From the NCBI GenBank assembly GCA_020638855.1, contig JACKHT010000003.1:295108-359107 (forward strand): DNA of 64,000 nt. The letters run 5' to 3'. This stretch comes from Planctomycetota bacterium. Lineage in GTDB: Bacteria; Planctomycetota; UBA1135; GCA-002686595. A program made the translations under genes and the position numbers. Shown in pieces: positions 27,250 to 35,510 of this stretch. Numbering within the stretch: position 1 is the first letter of the stretch; the number at the start of each line of letters is the position of its first letter. The notes below the pieces were generated by a model. It worked only from the letters and a program-made list of their open reading frames with translations, was not told the DNA's origin and did not search any database.

Positions 27250-28362
27250 CTAAAAGGTCACGCTCAAACCGTTGGACAGGTTGGAGGCCCCGGCGGCTTC
27301 GCGGTGCCACAGTTGGAAGTGCCAAGTGCTGCCCGCGGTGATGGTGCCCCCGATCGAGGGGATGTCCGCGGGAACGTCAAATCCACTGCCTCCGCTCGAG
27401 GTTGCCGTGCCCACGGCATTCTGAAGCACCCCATGGATGTCGAACAACCCGACCGAGTTCATCGGCGTGCCAGGAATGTTGTAACGCGCGAGTTGGTTGC
27501 CCCCCATGGTGGCCAAGCAAAGGTGGCCCTGGCTGAGGGGTACGCCCGGGTCGGAAACCCCGGTGCCGACCAAGAAGTAACCGAATTGGGCCTGCGGGCC
27601 CTGGGTGGCCTCCAGGTGGAGCCCGCTGCCCACACCGCTGCCGAAGGCTCCGCTCAGGACGGTGGGGAGTCCGGTGGAGTTGGTGTCGGCCGGGTCGCAA
27701 AACGTGTTGTAGCTCGACCCACTGAACTGCAGTTCGATGTTGTCCGCGCCCGCATCCCAGACCTGGAAGAGCGCGAAGTAGGTCGGATTGATCCACCAGA
27801 ACTCGACCCGGTCCACGTTTTGGATGACGTCGTTCCAATCCACGCCCGGTCGGAAGTTTTGCAAGTCTCCCGAATAGCCGCCCGACCATCCAATGGGAAC
27901 GGCATCCAGCGAGGCGCTAGGAATGGCGAAGTTGTAGTGCACCCAGCCCTGGCCCTGCTGGGGGATCAGCGGGCCCACGAAGAAGGCGTAATCATCATCG
28001 TCATAGCTGGGCGTCCCCTTGGTATCGCGCAAGACGAGCGAGAAGTCCCGGCCGGCGGTGCCAAACGTGGCGTTGTCGGTCCGCGCGTCGATCGAAATGC
28101 CGGTCACACCCATGGCGCGGAAATCGCCGTTGAAGTCCGAGTCGATGGTCTCGTCGTTTTGGAGGATCGGCGCAAAGACATCGATCGCAGCGTTGTGCAG
28201 CCAGCCACCCGGGTTGCCCCCCGTGCTTTCGATCACGTCCGGAGTCGAGACCCCAAACGACCAACCGCTCGGGTTGGCATTCGAGTCAAAGTCGTCGCCG
28301 GCGAGCGCGGTCGCGCCTAGGGCCAAGAAGAGGGGAGCACAGCGGAGGCAGGTAGAGATCAT
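27250..28362 (-). CDS. Secreted protein with shared C-terminal domain (CTD copy 2)
   Basis: The start at ATG 28360-28362 gives a signal peptide (MISTCLRCAPLFLALGATALA); an open frame to 28551 adds an improbable His/Pro-rich leader. The mature front (~195 aa, DDFDSNANPSGWSFG, FRAMGVTGISIDARTDN) resembles laminin-G/concanavalin-like domains of choice-of-anchor type, but not confidently. The last ~155 residues are the long variant of the CTD: FCDPADTNSTGLPTVLSG, GSGLHLEATQGPQAQFGYFL, STWHFQLWHREAAG, ending SNLSNGLSVTF. It is closest in sequence to the CTDs at 43403 and 60286. A secreted or surface-located role is inferred. Confidence 0.8.
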   Translation of the reverse strand: MISTCLRCAPLFLALGATALAGDDFDSNANPSGWSFGVSTPDVIESTGGNPGGWLHNAAIDVFAPILQNDETIDSDFNGDFRAMGVTGISIDARTDNATFGTAGRDFSLVLRDTKGTPSYDDDDYAFFVGPLIPQQGQGWVHYNFAIPSASLDAVPIGWSGGYSGDLQNFRPGVDWNDVIQNVDRVEFWWINPTYFALFQVWDAGADNIELQFSGSSYNTFCDPADTNSTGLPTVLSGAFGSGVGSGLHLEATQGPQAQFGYFLVGTGVSDPGVPLSQGHLCLATMGGNQLARYNIPGTPMNSVGLFDIHGVLQNAVGTATSSGGSGFDVPADIPSIGGTITAGSTWHFQLWHREAAGASNLSNGLSVTF

Positions 28363-28524
28363 GGGGGTCCGGGTGTGGTGGGGATGGGCACGCGTTCCAC
28401 GCAGCCAAGCCCATGGTAGGTGGGGCGCCGCGGTGTGGGCTCCAAAACTACCGCTTCCGCTACCTAGACCCCCGCAGCAGGCTTTCGGTTGCACGATTTT
28501 GTGGCAAATCTGCGGCCGACTGGT

Positions 28525-29040
28525 ATGTTCGCCTCGATGAACCCGGTCCAAAACCTATTGGTCGTTGCGACGCTCGCCCTGGGCGCCCTTTCCTGCCAAA
28601 CGGGAACCCACACGGCGACCGCCTCCGAGGGTACCTCGCAAACTCCCGCAGCCATGCCCTTGGGTGTGTTCTCGCTAAGCTTGGCGGTCCAGGACATCCA
28701 CGCCTCGCTGGCATTCTACGAAAAGCTCGACTTCCACCAAGTGGGGGGCGACATCGCCCAGAATTGGGTGGTCCTGCAGAACGGTTCGACCACGGTCGGA
28801 CTGTTCCAAGGCATGTTCCCAGCCAACATCATGACCTTCACGCCGGGCTGGGGGTTGCACAAGGAAACGTTGGAGCACTTCAAGGATGTGCGCGACATCC
28901 AGCGCACCCTTCGCGAGCGCGGGGTGACCTTTGCTACCGAAGCAGATGAAACCACCACCGGTCCCGCCAGCTTCGTGATCACCGACCCAGACGGCAACAC
29001 GATCCTGTTCGATCAGTACGTCGATAGGCCCAAGCCCTAG
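28525..29040 (+). CDS. VOC/glyoxalase-fold lipoprotein
   Basis: Starts at 28489, 28525 or 28537 are possible. From 28525 the chain begins MFASMNPVQNLLVVATLALG followed by ALSC, a lipobox-like site. A single vicinal-oxygen-chelate domain follows: VFSLSLAVQDIHASLAFYEK, VLQNGSTTVGLFQGM, FVITDPDGNTILFDQ. The metal ligands of glyoxalase I are not all evident, so the enzyme activity is open. Export of a VOC protein as a lipoprotein is unusual. It is divergent from the preceding CTD gene, and the two starts are ~160 bp apart. Confidence 0.82.
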   Translation: MFASMNPVQNLLVVATLALGALSCQTGTHTATASEGTSQTPAAMPLGVFSLSLAVQDIHASLAFYEKLDFHQVGGDIAQNWVVLQNGSTTVGLFQGMFPANIMTFTPGWGLHKETLEHFKDVRDIQRTLRERGVTFATEADETTTGPASFVITDPDGNTILFDQYVDRPKP

Positions 29041-29076
29041 GGCAGCACCGGCCAGCCCAGCCTGCGAAGACGCGAG

Positions 29077-30978
29077 CTATCGGATCGTGCCGCGCGCCCT
29101 CAGCAAATCGATGATGGCATCCGCAGCAGCTTCGGAAGAGATGCTGGCCGTATCGACTCGGATCTCCGGGGATTCGGGAGCTTCGTAGGGCGAATCGATG
29201 CCCGTGAAGTTCTTGAGTTGGCCCGCACGCGCCTTGGCGTAGAGTCCCTTCACATCGCGTGCTTCCGCCACGGCTAGCGGAGTATCCACGAAGATTTCGA
29301 AGAACTCACCATCTTCCACCCGGCTGCGGGCCAGCTCGCGTTCGGCCCGGAACGGCGAAATGAAGGCGACCAGCACGACCAGTCCCGCGTCCACCATCAG
29401 CGCAGCCACTTCGGCCACGCGCCGGATGTTCTCGACCCGGTCCGCATCGGTGAAGCCCAAATCGCGGTTCAAACCGTGGCGCACGTTGTCGCCATCGAGC
29501 AGGTAGGTGCGCACCCCCAAAGCGTGCAACTTGGACTCTACGATGTTGGCAATCGTGGATTTGCCCGAACCCGAGAGGCCCGTGAACCACAGCACGCCCG
29601 GCTTGTGACCGCTCATCGAGCTGCGGGCCTCGCGGTTGACGGCTACATCTTGCCAGTGGATGTTGTGCGCCCGCCGCAGGGCGAAGTGCAGGAGCCCCGC
29701 GCCCACCGTGTTTTGGGTGAGCTTGTCGATCAGGATGAACCCGCCCGTGTCGCGGTTGGCTTCATACGGGTCGAACGGAATCGGGCGGTCCAGGCTAAGG
29801 TTGCAAACCCCAATCTCATTCATCTGCAGGGTGTTGGCCGCCAAATGGTCGAGGCTGTTCACGTCGACGCGGTATTTGGGCGGCGCGATTGACGCCCCGA
29901 CGGTACGTGTGCCGATCTTGAGCCAGTAGGGTCGCCCCGGCAGCATCTCGTCCTCGTGCATCCAGACGATGTGCGCTTCGAATTGGTCGGCGACTTCGGC
30001 GGGTGAGTCGGCGGCGCAGATCAAATCCCCCCGGCTGGCGTCGATTTCATCGGTAAAGGTCAGCGTGATCGATTGACCCGCGACGGCGACTTCCAGGTCT
30101 CCGTCCATGGTCACGATGCGCTTCACGGTGCTGGTCGTACCCGCGGGTAGCACGCGGATTGCGTCCCCGGGGTGAATCGAACCACCGACGACGCGTCCCG
30201 CAAAGCCACGGAAATCAAGGTTGGGGCGGTTGACCCACTGGACCGACATGCGGAAGGCTGATTGCGCCGTATCATCCCCCACCGGAACGGTCTCAAGGTA
30301 CTCCATCAGGGTTGGGCCCTGGTACCAAGCCAGCAGAGGGCTCAACGCGGTAATGTTGTCGCCCTTGAGGGCCGAGACCGGAAGGAACGTCACGTTCTGC
30401 AACCCGATGCGCACAGCAAAGTCCCGGTATTCCTGCTCGATAGCGGAGAAGATTTCCTGCGAGTAGCCCACCAGGTCCATCTTGTTGATGGCCACCAAAA
30501 CGTGGCGAATGCCGAGCAGCGAAACCAAGTAGCTGTGCCGGCGGGTTTGGGTGAGCACGCCTTTGCGCGCATCGACCATCAGAATCGCAGCCTCGGCCGT
30601 GGAGGCCCCCGTGACCATGTTGCGGGTGTACTGCTCGTGGCCAGGGGTGTCGGCCACGATGAATTTGCGCCTTTCGGTCGAAAAGAAGCGGTAGGCCACG
30701 TCGATGGTGATGCCCTGTTCGCGCTCGGCGGTGAGTCCATCCAGCAACAACGCGAAATCCATGTCGGTGCCCTGGGTGCCCACCTTGGCCGAATCGGACT
30801 TCAATTGTGCTAGGTGATCCTCGAAGACCAGGTGCGATTCGTACAGGAGGCGCCCTATCAAGGTGCTCTTGCCGTCATCGACGCTACCGCAGGTGATGAA
30901 GCGCAGCAGGGTTTTATGTTGGTGGCGCTCGAGATAGGCCTCGATGTCACGTGCGATCAGATTCGATTCGTCGTCCAT
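29077..30978 (-). CDS. cysNC: Bifunctional sulfate adenylyltransferase subunit 1 / adenylylsulfate kinase
   Basis: The 633-residue protein has an N-terminal GTPase (CysN) with G1 CGSVDDGKST at ~30-39, G3 DTPGHEQYTRNM and G4 NKMDL, plus EF-Tu-like beta domains. It is fused to a C-terminal APS kinase (CysC) with P-loop GLSGSGKST near residue 465 and DGDNVRHGLNRDLGF. With CysD it makes adenosine-5'-phosphosulfate from sulfate and ATP, and the kinase part makes PAPS. The ATG start overlaps the cysD stop (ATGA). No reductase genes follow, so PAPS could serve sulfation or an unlinked assimilation pathway. Confidence 0.95.
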   Translation of the reverse strand: MDDESNLIARDIEAYLERHQHKTLLRFITCGSVDDGKSTLIGRLLYESHLVFEDHLAQLKSDSAKVGTQGTDMDFALLLDGLTAEREQGITIDVAYRFFSTERRKFIVADTPGHEQYTRNMVTGASTAEAAILMVDARKGVLTQTRRHSYLVSLLGIRHVLVAINKMDLVGYSQEIFSAIEQEYRDFAVRIGLQNVTFLPVSALKGDNITALSPLLAWYQGPTLMEYLETVPVGDDTAQSAFRMSVQWVNRPNLDFRGFAGRVVGGSIHPGDAIRVLPAGTTSTVKRIVTMDGDLEVAVAGQSITLTFTDEIDASRGDLICAADSPAEVADQFEAHIVWMHEDEMLPGRPYWLKIGTRTVGASIAPPKYRVDVNSLDHLAANTLQMNEIGVCNLSLDRPIPFDPYEANRDTGGFILIDKLTQNTVGAGLLHFALRRAHNIHWQDVAVNREARSSMSGHKPGVLWFTGLSGSGKSTIANIVESKLHALGVRTYLLDGDNVRHGLNRDLGFTDADRVENIRRVAEVAALMVDAGLVVLVAFISPFRAERELARSRVEDGEFFEIFVDTPLAVAEARDVKGLYAKARAGQLKNFTGIDSPYEAPESPEIRVDTASISSEAAADAIIDLLRARGTIR

Positions 30979-31901
30979 CAGAAGTATCCCTCCTGCTTCT
31001 TCTTCTCCATGGAGCCGGCGCTGTCGAAGTCGATGAGGCGGCCCTGGCGCTCGGAGGTGGTGGCCAACAGCATCTCCTGAATGATGCCCGTCAACGTATC
31101 GGCTTCGCTCTCGACGGCTCCGGATAATGGGTAGCAGCCCAGGGTACGGAAGCGCACCTTCTTTTGCACCGGGACCTCACCCTCGCGCAGTCGGAAACGA
31201 TCGTCGTCGACCATGATCCAAGTGCCTTCGCGGTTGACCACCGGCCGGACGGCTGCGAGGTATAGCGGCACGATCGGAATCTGCTCCAAGTGGATGTACT
31301 GCCAAATGTCGAGCTCAGTCCAGTTGGAAATCGGGAACGCGCGCATGGTTTCACCGGGGCTGCGGCGCACGTTGTAGAGTTGCCACAATTCGGGTCTTTG
31401 TCGCTTGGGGTCCCATTGGTGCTTGGGCGACCGCACCGAGATGATCCGCTCTTTGGCGCGGGCCTTGTCCTCATCGCGTCGTGCCCCGCCAAAGCACACG
31501 TCGAAACGGTGTGCATCGATCACCTGGCGCAAGCCTTCGGTCTTCCAAAGGTCGGTGTGCATGGCGGAACCGTGGTCGAACGGATTGATCCCGCGTCGAA
31601 CACATTCGGGATTCTGATGCACGATCAACTCCATCCCGACGCGCGCGGCGGTGGCTGCTCGGAACGCGTACATTTCCGAGAACTTCCAAGTGGTGTCCAC
31701 GTGCACCAGAGGGAAGGGCGGCTTGGCGGGGTAGAAGGCCTTTTGTGCGAGGTGTACCAGCACCGAGCTGTCCTTGCCGACGCTGTACAGCATGGCAGGA
31801 CGTTCGCTCTCGGCGGTGGCCTCACGCAGGATGTGGATGGCTTCTGCCTCCAAGCGCTGCAGGTGCGTCAGCTTGGGGGTTTTGGATGTGGGGTTGGTCA
31901 T
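30978..31901 (-). CDS. cysD: Sulfate adenylyltransferase subunit 2
   Basis: This 307-residue PP-loop ATP pyrophosphatase family protein has LYSVGKDSSVLVHLAQKAF (PP-loop SxGKDSS), HVDTTWKFSEMYAFRA, DVCFGGARRDEDKARAKER and FPISNWTELDIWQYI, all classical CysD blocks. It is the catalytic subunit of ATP sulfurylase and pairs with the CysN part of the overlapping downstream gene. It is the first gene of the cysD-cysNC operon, whose promoter should lie in the 496-bp gap at 31902-32397. Confidence 0.96.
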   Translation of the reverse strand: MTNPTSKTPKLTHLQRLEAEAIHILREATAESERPAMLYSVGKDSSVLVHLAQKAFYPAKPPFPLVHVDTTWKFSEMYAFRAATAARVGMELIVHQNPECVRRGINPFDHGSAMHTDLWKTEGLRQVIDAHRFDVCFGGARRDEDKARAKERIISVRSPKHQWDPKRQRPELWQLYNVRRSPGETMRAFPISNWTELDIWQYIHLEQIPIVPLYLAAVRPVVNREGTWIMVDDDRFRLREGEVPVQKKVRFRTLGCYPLSGAVESEADTLTGIIQEMLLATTSERQGRLIDFDSAGSMEKKKQEGYF

Positions 31902-32340
31902 GCTGGCCCGGACAAAGGCTGCCCAAGGGGCATTACCATAGGCAAAGAGCGTGGGTCGTACAACGCGAGGCCCGGCGGGTTCGGGTGCGTTCCGCGGCTA
32001 ACGTGAAATCTGGGTTAAGCCTCTGGAGGCCATAAGCGTCCCGCAGTCGGAGACTAGCCCTTTTTCTAGCTGGGGGCGAAGTGCACGGCGCGGGCGAGGT
32101 CGCCTACCTGAATCGTCCGCGAATCCTCGCGCACCGTTTGGGATGGGGTGGCTCGAGGAGTTGGGCTCGCATCAAGGCTCGCTAGGTGTCCCGAAACGAT
32201 AGCTCCGGTGGTGGTTGGGCGATCCCCGCGATTCGAGCCCAGTCTTCGGTCGCTGAATATGCGAGCATTTTGGTGAAACCTTCTGGGCCCGCAAGCGGTC
32301 CTAAGGGCCTACTGCGCTCCGGTCCCAACAACCGCAACCA
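31902..32340. other. Intergenic region between divergent cysD and the arylsulfotransferase-like gene
   Basis: About 440 bp without a credible gene, presumably carrying divergent promoters. I could not assign -35/-10 boxes or a riboswitch with confidence. The last part before the right-hand gene is a separate tandem repeat (32341-32392). Confidence 0.5.
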
Positions 32341-32392
32341 GCTCTCCAGATAGGCTCTCCAGCTAAGTTCTCCAGTTAAGCTCTCCAGATAC
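32341..32392 (+). repeat. Four-unit 13-bp tandem repeat directly before a start codon
   Basis: Units gctctccagatag, gctctccagctaa, gttctccagttaa and gctctccagatac follow each other without gaps and end 5 bp before the ATG of the gene at 32398. No Shine-Dalgarno sequence lies between. The array could be a regulator-binding array, a leader element, or slippage. Confidence 0.85.
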
Positions 32393-32397
32393 CCTTC

Positions 32398-34068
32398 ATG
32401 CTCTTTCGCACTCTTGGTTTGTTTGCCCTCTCGGGTCTTGCATTGGCGCAAAGTACCCCGCAGCCCGGAATCACGGTCTACCAGCCCGGGGCTTCCACCA
32501 CCGCCTACGCGGTGGATTTGGCGGGCAATGTTGTGAACACCTGGCCGGGAACCACCACGCCGGGTTCGGCCGTGTACATGGCCCCGAACGGGGACTTGGT
32601 TCGCACGAAGAATCTTGGCCCTGGGATTGGGGGCGGCGGTGCTGGAGGGGGGCTGGAACGCGTTTCCTGGGATGGGCAACTGCTGTGGGACTTTTCGTAC
32701 GACAGCGCGACCGTGCACGCACACCACGACATCGCGTTGATGCCCAATGGCAATGTGTTGATGATCGCATGGGAAGACATCGGCCCTACCTTGGCGATCG
32801 CGGCTGGCCGCGACCCGTCAACGGCTGGAACCGACTTCTGGTCTGAACACATCATCGAGGTCGAGCCTGACGGGAACGGCGGCGCGTCGGTGGTTTGGGA
32901 ATGGCATGCATTCGACCATTTGGTGCAGAAGCGCGATCCCAACCTACCCAACTACGATTTGCCCGAGAATCGCCCCGAGCGCATCCACATCAATTATCCG
33001 GTTGGCAACGTGGGTTCGGGGGGCGATTGGCTGCACTTCAATGGAATCGACTACAACGCGGAACTCGATCAAATCGTCGTTTCCTCGCGCACGATGAACG
33101 AGGTGTGGATCCTCGACCACAGCACGACGACCTTAGAAGCGGCCGGGTCGACAGGAGGTTTGCGCGGGCGGGGCGGGGATCTGTTGTACCGCTGGGGCAA
33201 CCCGGAGGCCTATGGGCTTGGAGCCATCGCCGATCGGCAATTGTATGGACAGCATGATTGCCAGTGGATTGCAGCTGGCTTGCCGGGCGCGGGTCACTTG
33301 CTTGTGTTCAACAATGGTTCCGGGCGTCCGGGAGGCAACTATTCGAGCGCCGATGAAATCGTGCCGCCGATCAACTCGGGCGGGACCTACGATTTGCTAC
33401 CCCAAGGCACCTATGGGCCGTCAGCGGCGCTTGCGAGCATCACGCACCCGAGCCCGATGACCTTCTACTCAGCCAACACTTCGGGTTGCCAGCGACTGGC
33501 CAATGGCAACACGATGCTGGTTCGGGGTGATATGGGCTTCTTCATCGAGATCGACCCCATGGGCGCGTTGGTTTGGAGCTTCCAAAACCCCTTCCCCGCC
33601 CAGGGCATCAAACGCACTTTCAAAGGGCGCCGCCACGATGGTGGGGTCGTAGGCTTGGCCTACTGCAATCCGGCCGAAGTCAACAGCACGGGGGTTTCCG
33701 GTACGCTTCAAGCCGTGGGTTCCGTGGTTCCCAGCGAAAACAGCCTGACCCTGTGGGCGGAGCACTTGCCCCAAGGCGAGTTCGGCTTCTTCCTCAACGG
33801 AACGGGAAACAGCGTGACTCCGATGGCTGGCGGCAGCGCGGGTACTCTGTGCCTTTCGAATAGCATTGGGCGCTACAACGGGATCGCTCAAGTTTTCCAG
33901 GTTGGCGCACCCGGCACGGCATCGCTTGCTTTGGACTTGGGCAATACCCCGACACCCGGTGGCCCTGTCGCCGTCAGCGCCGGCCAAACGTGGTACTTCC
34001 AATGCTGGTACCGGGACACGCCTGCGATGACTTCGAATTTCACCAACGCGGTGGAAGTGGCGTTCTAA
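32398..34068 (+). CDS. Arylsulfotransferase-like secreted protein with shared C-terminal domain (CTD copy 3)
   Basis: The 556-residue protein has signal peptide MLFRTLGLFALSGLALAQ. Residues ~20-415 look like an arylsulfotransferase/ASST-type beta-propeller: GASTTAYAVDLAGNVVNTWP, AVYMAPNGDLVRTKNLG, VHAHHDIALMPNGNVLMIAW, and WLHFNGIDYNAELDQIVVSS with two HHD/HFN-type histidines. The last ~140 residues are the CTD (YCNPAEVNSTGVSGTLQ, GTLCLSNSIGRYN, QTWYFQCWYRD, TSNFTNAVEVAF). ASST enzymes transfer sulfate between phenols in the periplasm. Catalysis cannot be confirmed here. The sulfate-activation operon cysD-cysNC is divergent and adjacent. Confidence 0.8.
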   Translation: MLFRTLGLFALSGLALAQSTPQPGITVYQPGASTTAYAVDLAGNVVNTWPGTTTPGSAVYMAPNGDLVRTKNLGPGIGGGGAGGGLERVSWDGQLLWDFSYDSATVHAHHDIALMPNGNVLMIAWEDIGPTLAIAAGRDPSTAGTDFWSEHIIEVEPDGNGGASVVWEWHAFDHLVQKRDPNLPNYDLPENRPERIHINYPVGNVGSGGDWLHFNGIDYNAELDQIVVSSRTMNEVWILDHSTTTLEAAGSTGGLRGRGGDLLYRWGNPEAYGLGAIADRQLYGQHDCQWIAAGLPGAGHLLVFNNGSGRPGGNYSSADEIVPPINSGGTYDLLPQGTYGPSAALASITHPSPMTFYSANTSGCQRLANGNTMLVRGDMGFFIEIDPMGALVWSFQNPFPAQGIKRTFKGRRHDGGVVGLAYCNPAEVNSTGVSGTLQAVGSVVPSENSLTLWAEHLPQGEFGFFLNGTGNSVTPMAGGSAGTLCLSNSIGRYNGIAQVFQVGAPGTASLALDLGNTPTPGGPVAVSAGQTWYFQCWYRDTPAMTSNFTNAVEVAF

Positions 34069-34090
34069 ACGATTCGGAAGCGGAGTCGAT

Positions 34091-34122
34091 CTTGGTCCCA
34101 TGGGAGTCCCATAGGATCCAAG
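34091..34122 (+). terminator. Imperfect hairpin downstream of the arylsulfotransferase-like gene
   Basis: The arms cttggtcccatggga and tcccataggatccaag pair with one bulge and one mismatch. No T-run follows, so intrinsic termination is only possible. Confidence 0.35.
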
Positions 34123-34315
34123 TCGTCCTACAGCCTCTCACACGGCTGGGCTGGGAGTCTTTTTACTCCGGCCTTCGCACGGTTGCGGGGCTAGGCCGCG
34201 TTGTCTAGGCAAACGGACCTGATTGTGGTTAGAATGGGGTACAGCCTGTTCCGACACCAGAACGGTGCCGCTTCCAATCGGCGGTTCACCCCGGTGTCCC
34301 TGGGGACCGGTCGTC

Positions 34316-34351
34316 GCTACCTAGCCACACTTTGCTATCTAGCCACACCTT
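34316..34351 (+). repeat. 18-bp direct repeat, two units
   Basis: The unit gctacctagccacacttt is followed at once by gctatctagccacacctt (two differences). It lies 70 bp before the start of the downstream CTD gene, a position comparable to the array ahead of the neighbouring CTD gene at 32398. Confidence 0.75.
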
Positions 34352-34420
34352 GTCCCCAACTAGGCCTGACCAAGGCTTCCATCAACAACCCTTCCCATTC
34401 TCTATTGCTTAGGAATAGCG

Positions 34421-35404
34421 ATGAAAACTTTCCTTATCCACAGTGTCTGGCTCTTCGCGCTGGCCATCCCGGCAACTGCCCAGACAACTCTCTTTGAGGA
34501 CGACTTCACCTCCGGCCTAGCTGCCTGGACTGCGGATCCCGCATGGTATTGGGCGGGACCCACGGATCCTTGTGTGGACCAGTCGCAACCTCCCGGAGGC
34601 TCCAGTGCCATGGCGCGGATGGGAGATCAGGGCTGCACCTTCCTCAATGCACCCGGGACACCCGTGTTCCTGACCATGTCGATGCCCGTGCCGATTCCGC
34701 AGCACGCAGATGCGCCCATGCTCCAATACGATTCCTTCACGGATTCGGAACTCTGCAATGGGTGGGACTTCCATTACGTGGATATCTCTACCGATGGTGG
34801 GGTGACCTGGAACCAATTGGGCGAGGACTGCTCGAACCAAGCGATCTGGCACGAAGTTTCGATGGATCTCTCAAGTTACGCCGGCGACGCGATCCAGATC
34901 CGCTTCCAGTTTTGGGCGATTGACGCGGTGGACAATACCGGGTTGGGGTGGTTGATCGACGACGTGCGGATCACGACCGCTCCGTGTAGCGTCGAAAACT
35001 ACTGCGTGGCCGCGCCGAATTCGGCCTCGAGCACCGGAGCGGTTATGGGATCTACCGGAACCACAAGCCTCCAACTCAACAACTTTGCCCTGACGGTCCG
35101 TGATGCGCCCCCCAGCCAGTTCGCGGTGATCTTTTACGGGCCGTACCGAGATCAAACACCCATCGCAAGCGGGTACCTATGCGTCTTCGCCGATAGCAGT
35201 GGCTTCCACCGACTGCTGCCGGGTGGTCAATTCGACGCCAACGGATCGTTGGATTGGCCGGTGGACTTCACCATGCCTTCCAACCCTGCTGCCACGATCC
35301 TGGCGGGGACGAACTGGAATTTTCAGTGCTGGTACCGTGACAACATGGCCGGCTTGAACACCTCCAACTTCACCGATGGACTGTCGGTCACATTCTGCGA
35401 ATAG
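34421..35404 (+). CDS. Secreted protein with MAM/jelly-roll-like front and shared C-terminal domain (CTD copy 4)
   Basis: This 327-residue protein has signal peptide MKTFLIHSVWLFALAIPATAQ. The front ~170 residues (LFEDDFTSGLAAWTADPAWY, DFHYVDISTDGGVTWNQLGE, IQIRFQFWAIDAVDNTGLGW, LIDDVRI) are typical of MAM-like or immune-inhibitor-A-like jelly-roll domains on secreted bacterial proteins. The last ~130 residues are the short CTD (YCVAAPNSASSTGAVMG, GYLCVFADSSGFHRLLPGG, TNWNFQCWYRD, SNFTDGLSVTFCE). It is tandem with the arylsulfotransferase-like CTD gene on the same strand, but the 352-bp gap makes separate transcription likely. Confidence 0.83.
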   Translation: MKTFLIHSVWLFALAIPATAQTTLFEDDFTSGLAAWTADPAWYWAGPTDPCVDQSQPPGGSSAMARMGDQGCTFLNAPGTPVFLTMSMPVPIPQHADAPMLQYDSFTDSELCNGWDFHYVDISTDGGVTWNQLGEDCSNQAIWHEVSMDLSSYAGDAIQIRFQFWAIDAVDNTGLGWLIDDVRITTAPCSVENYCVAAPNSASSTGAVMGSTGTTSLQLNNFALTVRDAPPSQFAVIFYGPYRDQTPIASGYLCVFADSSGFHRLLPGGQFDANGSLDWPVDFTMPSNPAATILAGTNWNFQCWYRDNMAGLNTSNFTDGLSVTFCE

Positions 35405-35419
35405 GCGGCCCACTAGCTA

Positions 35420-35491
35420 CGGAGTCGCGACGACCTCCAGCGCTCCACGCAGCTAGTAAGGCGTGGAGCGCTGGAAGTTGTCCCGACTCTG
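35420..35491. repeat. 72-bp imperfect palindrome with 15-bp perfect core
   Basis: The perfect arms tccagcgctccacgc (35436-35450) and gcgtggagcgctgga (35461-35475) enclose a 10-nt loop. Pairing continues outward to 35420 and 35491 with about four mismatches. It sits just after the CTD gene at 34421-35404, between convergent genes. It could serve as a bidirectional terminator, or be a decayed MITE. Confidence 0.75.
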
Positions 35492-35510
35492 TACTTAGGC
35501 GAAGACACAT

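Larger units (their letters stand above)
34069..34420. other. Intergenic region with hairpin and short repeats
   Basis: 352 bp without a credible gene. It contains an imperfect hairpin just after the upstream gene (34091-34122) and an 18-bp direct repeat (34316-34351) before the downstream start. No SD-like sequence is seen beyond a weak AGGAA at 34411-34415. Confidence 0.5.

Noticed and set aside
26410..28320. 636-residue open frame on the plus strand
   Set aside because: It lies antisense to the P-loop NTPase and CTD genes, has no family resemblance and is Arg/Gly/Ala-rich as expected for a GC-rich shadow.
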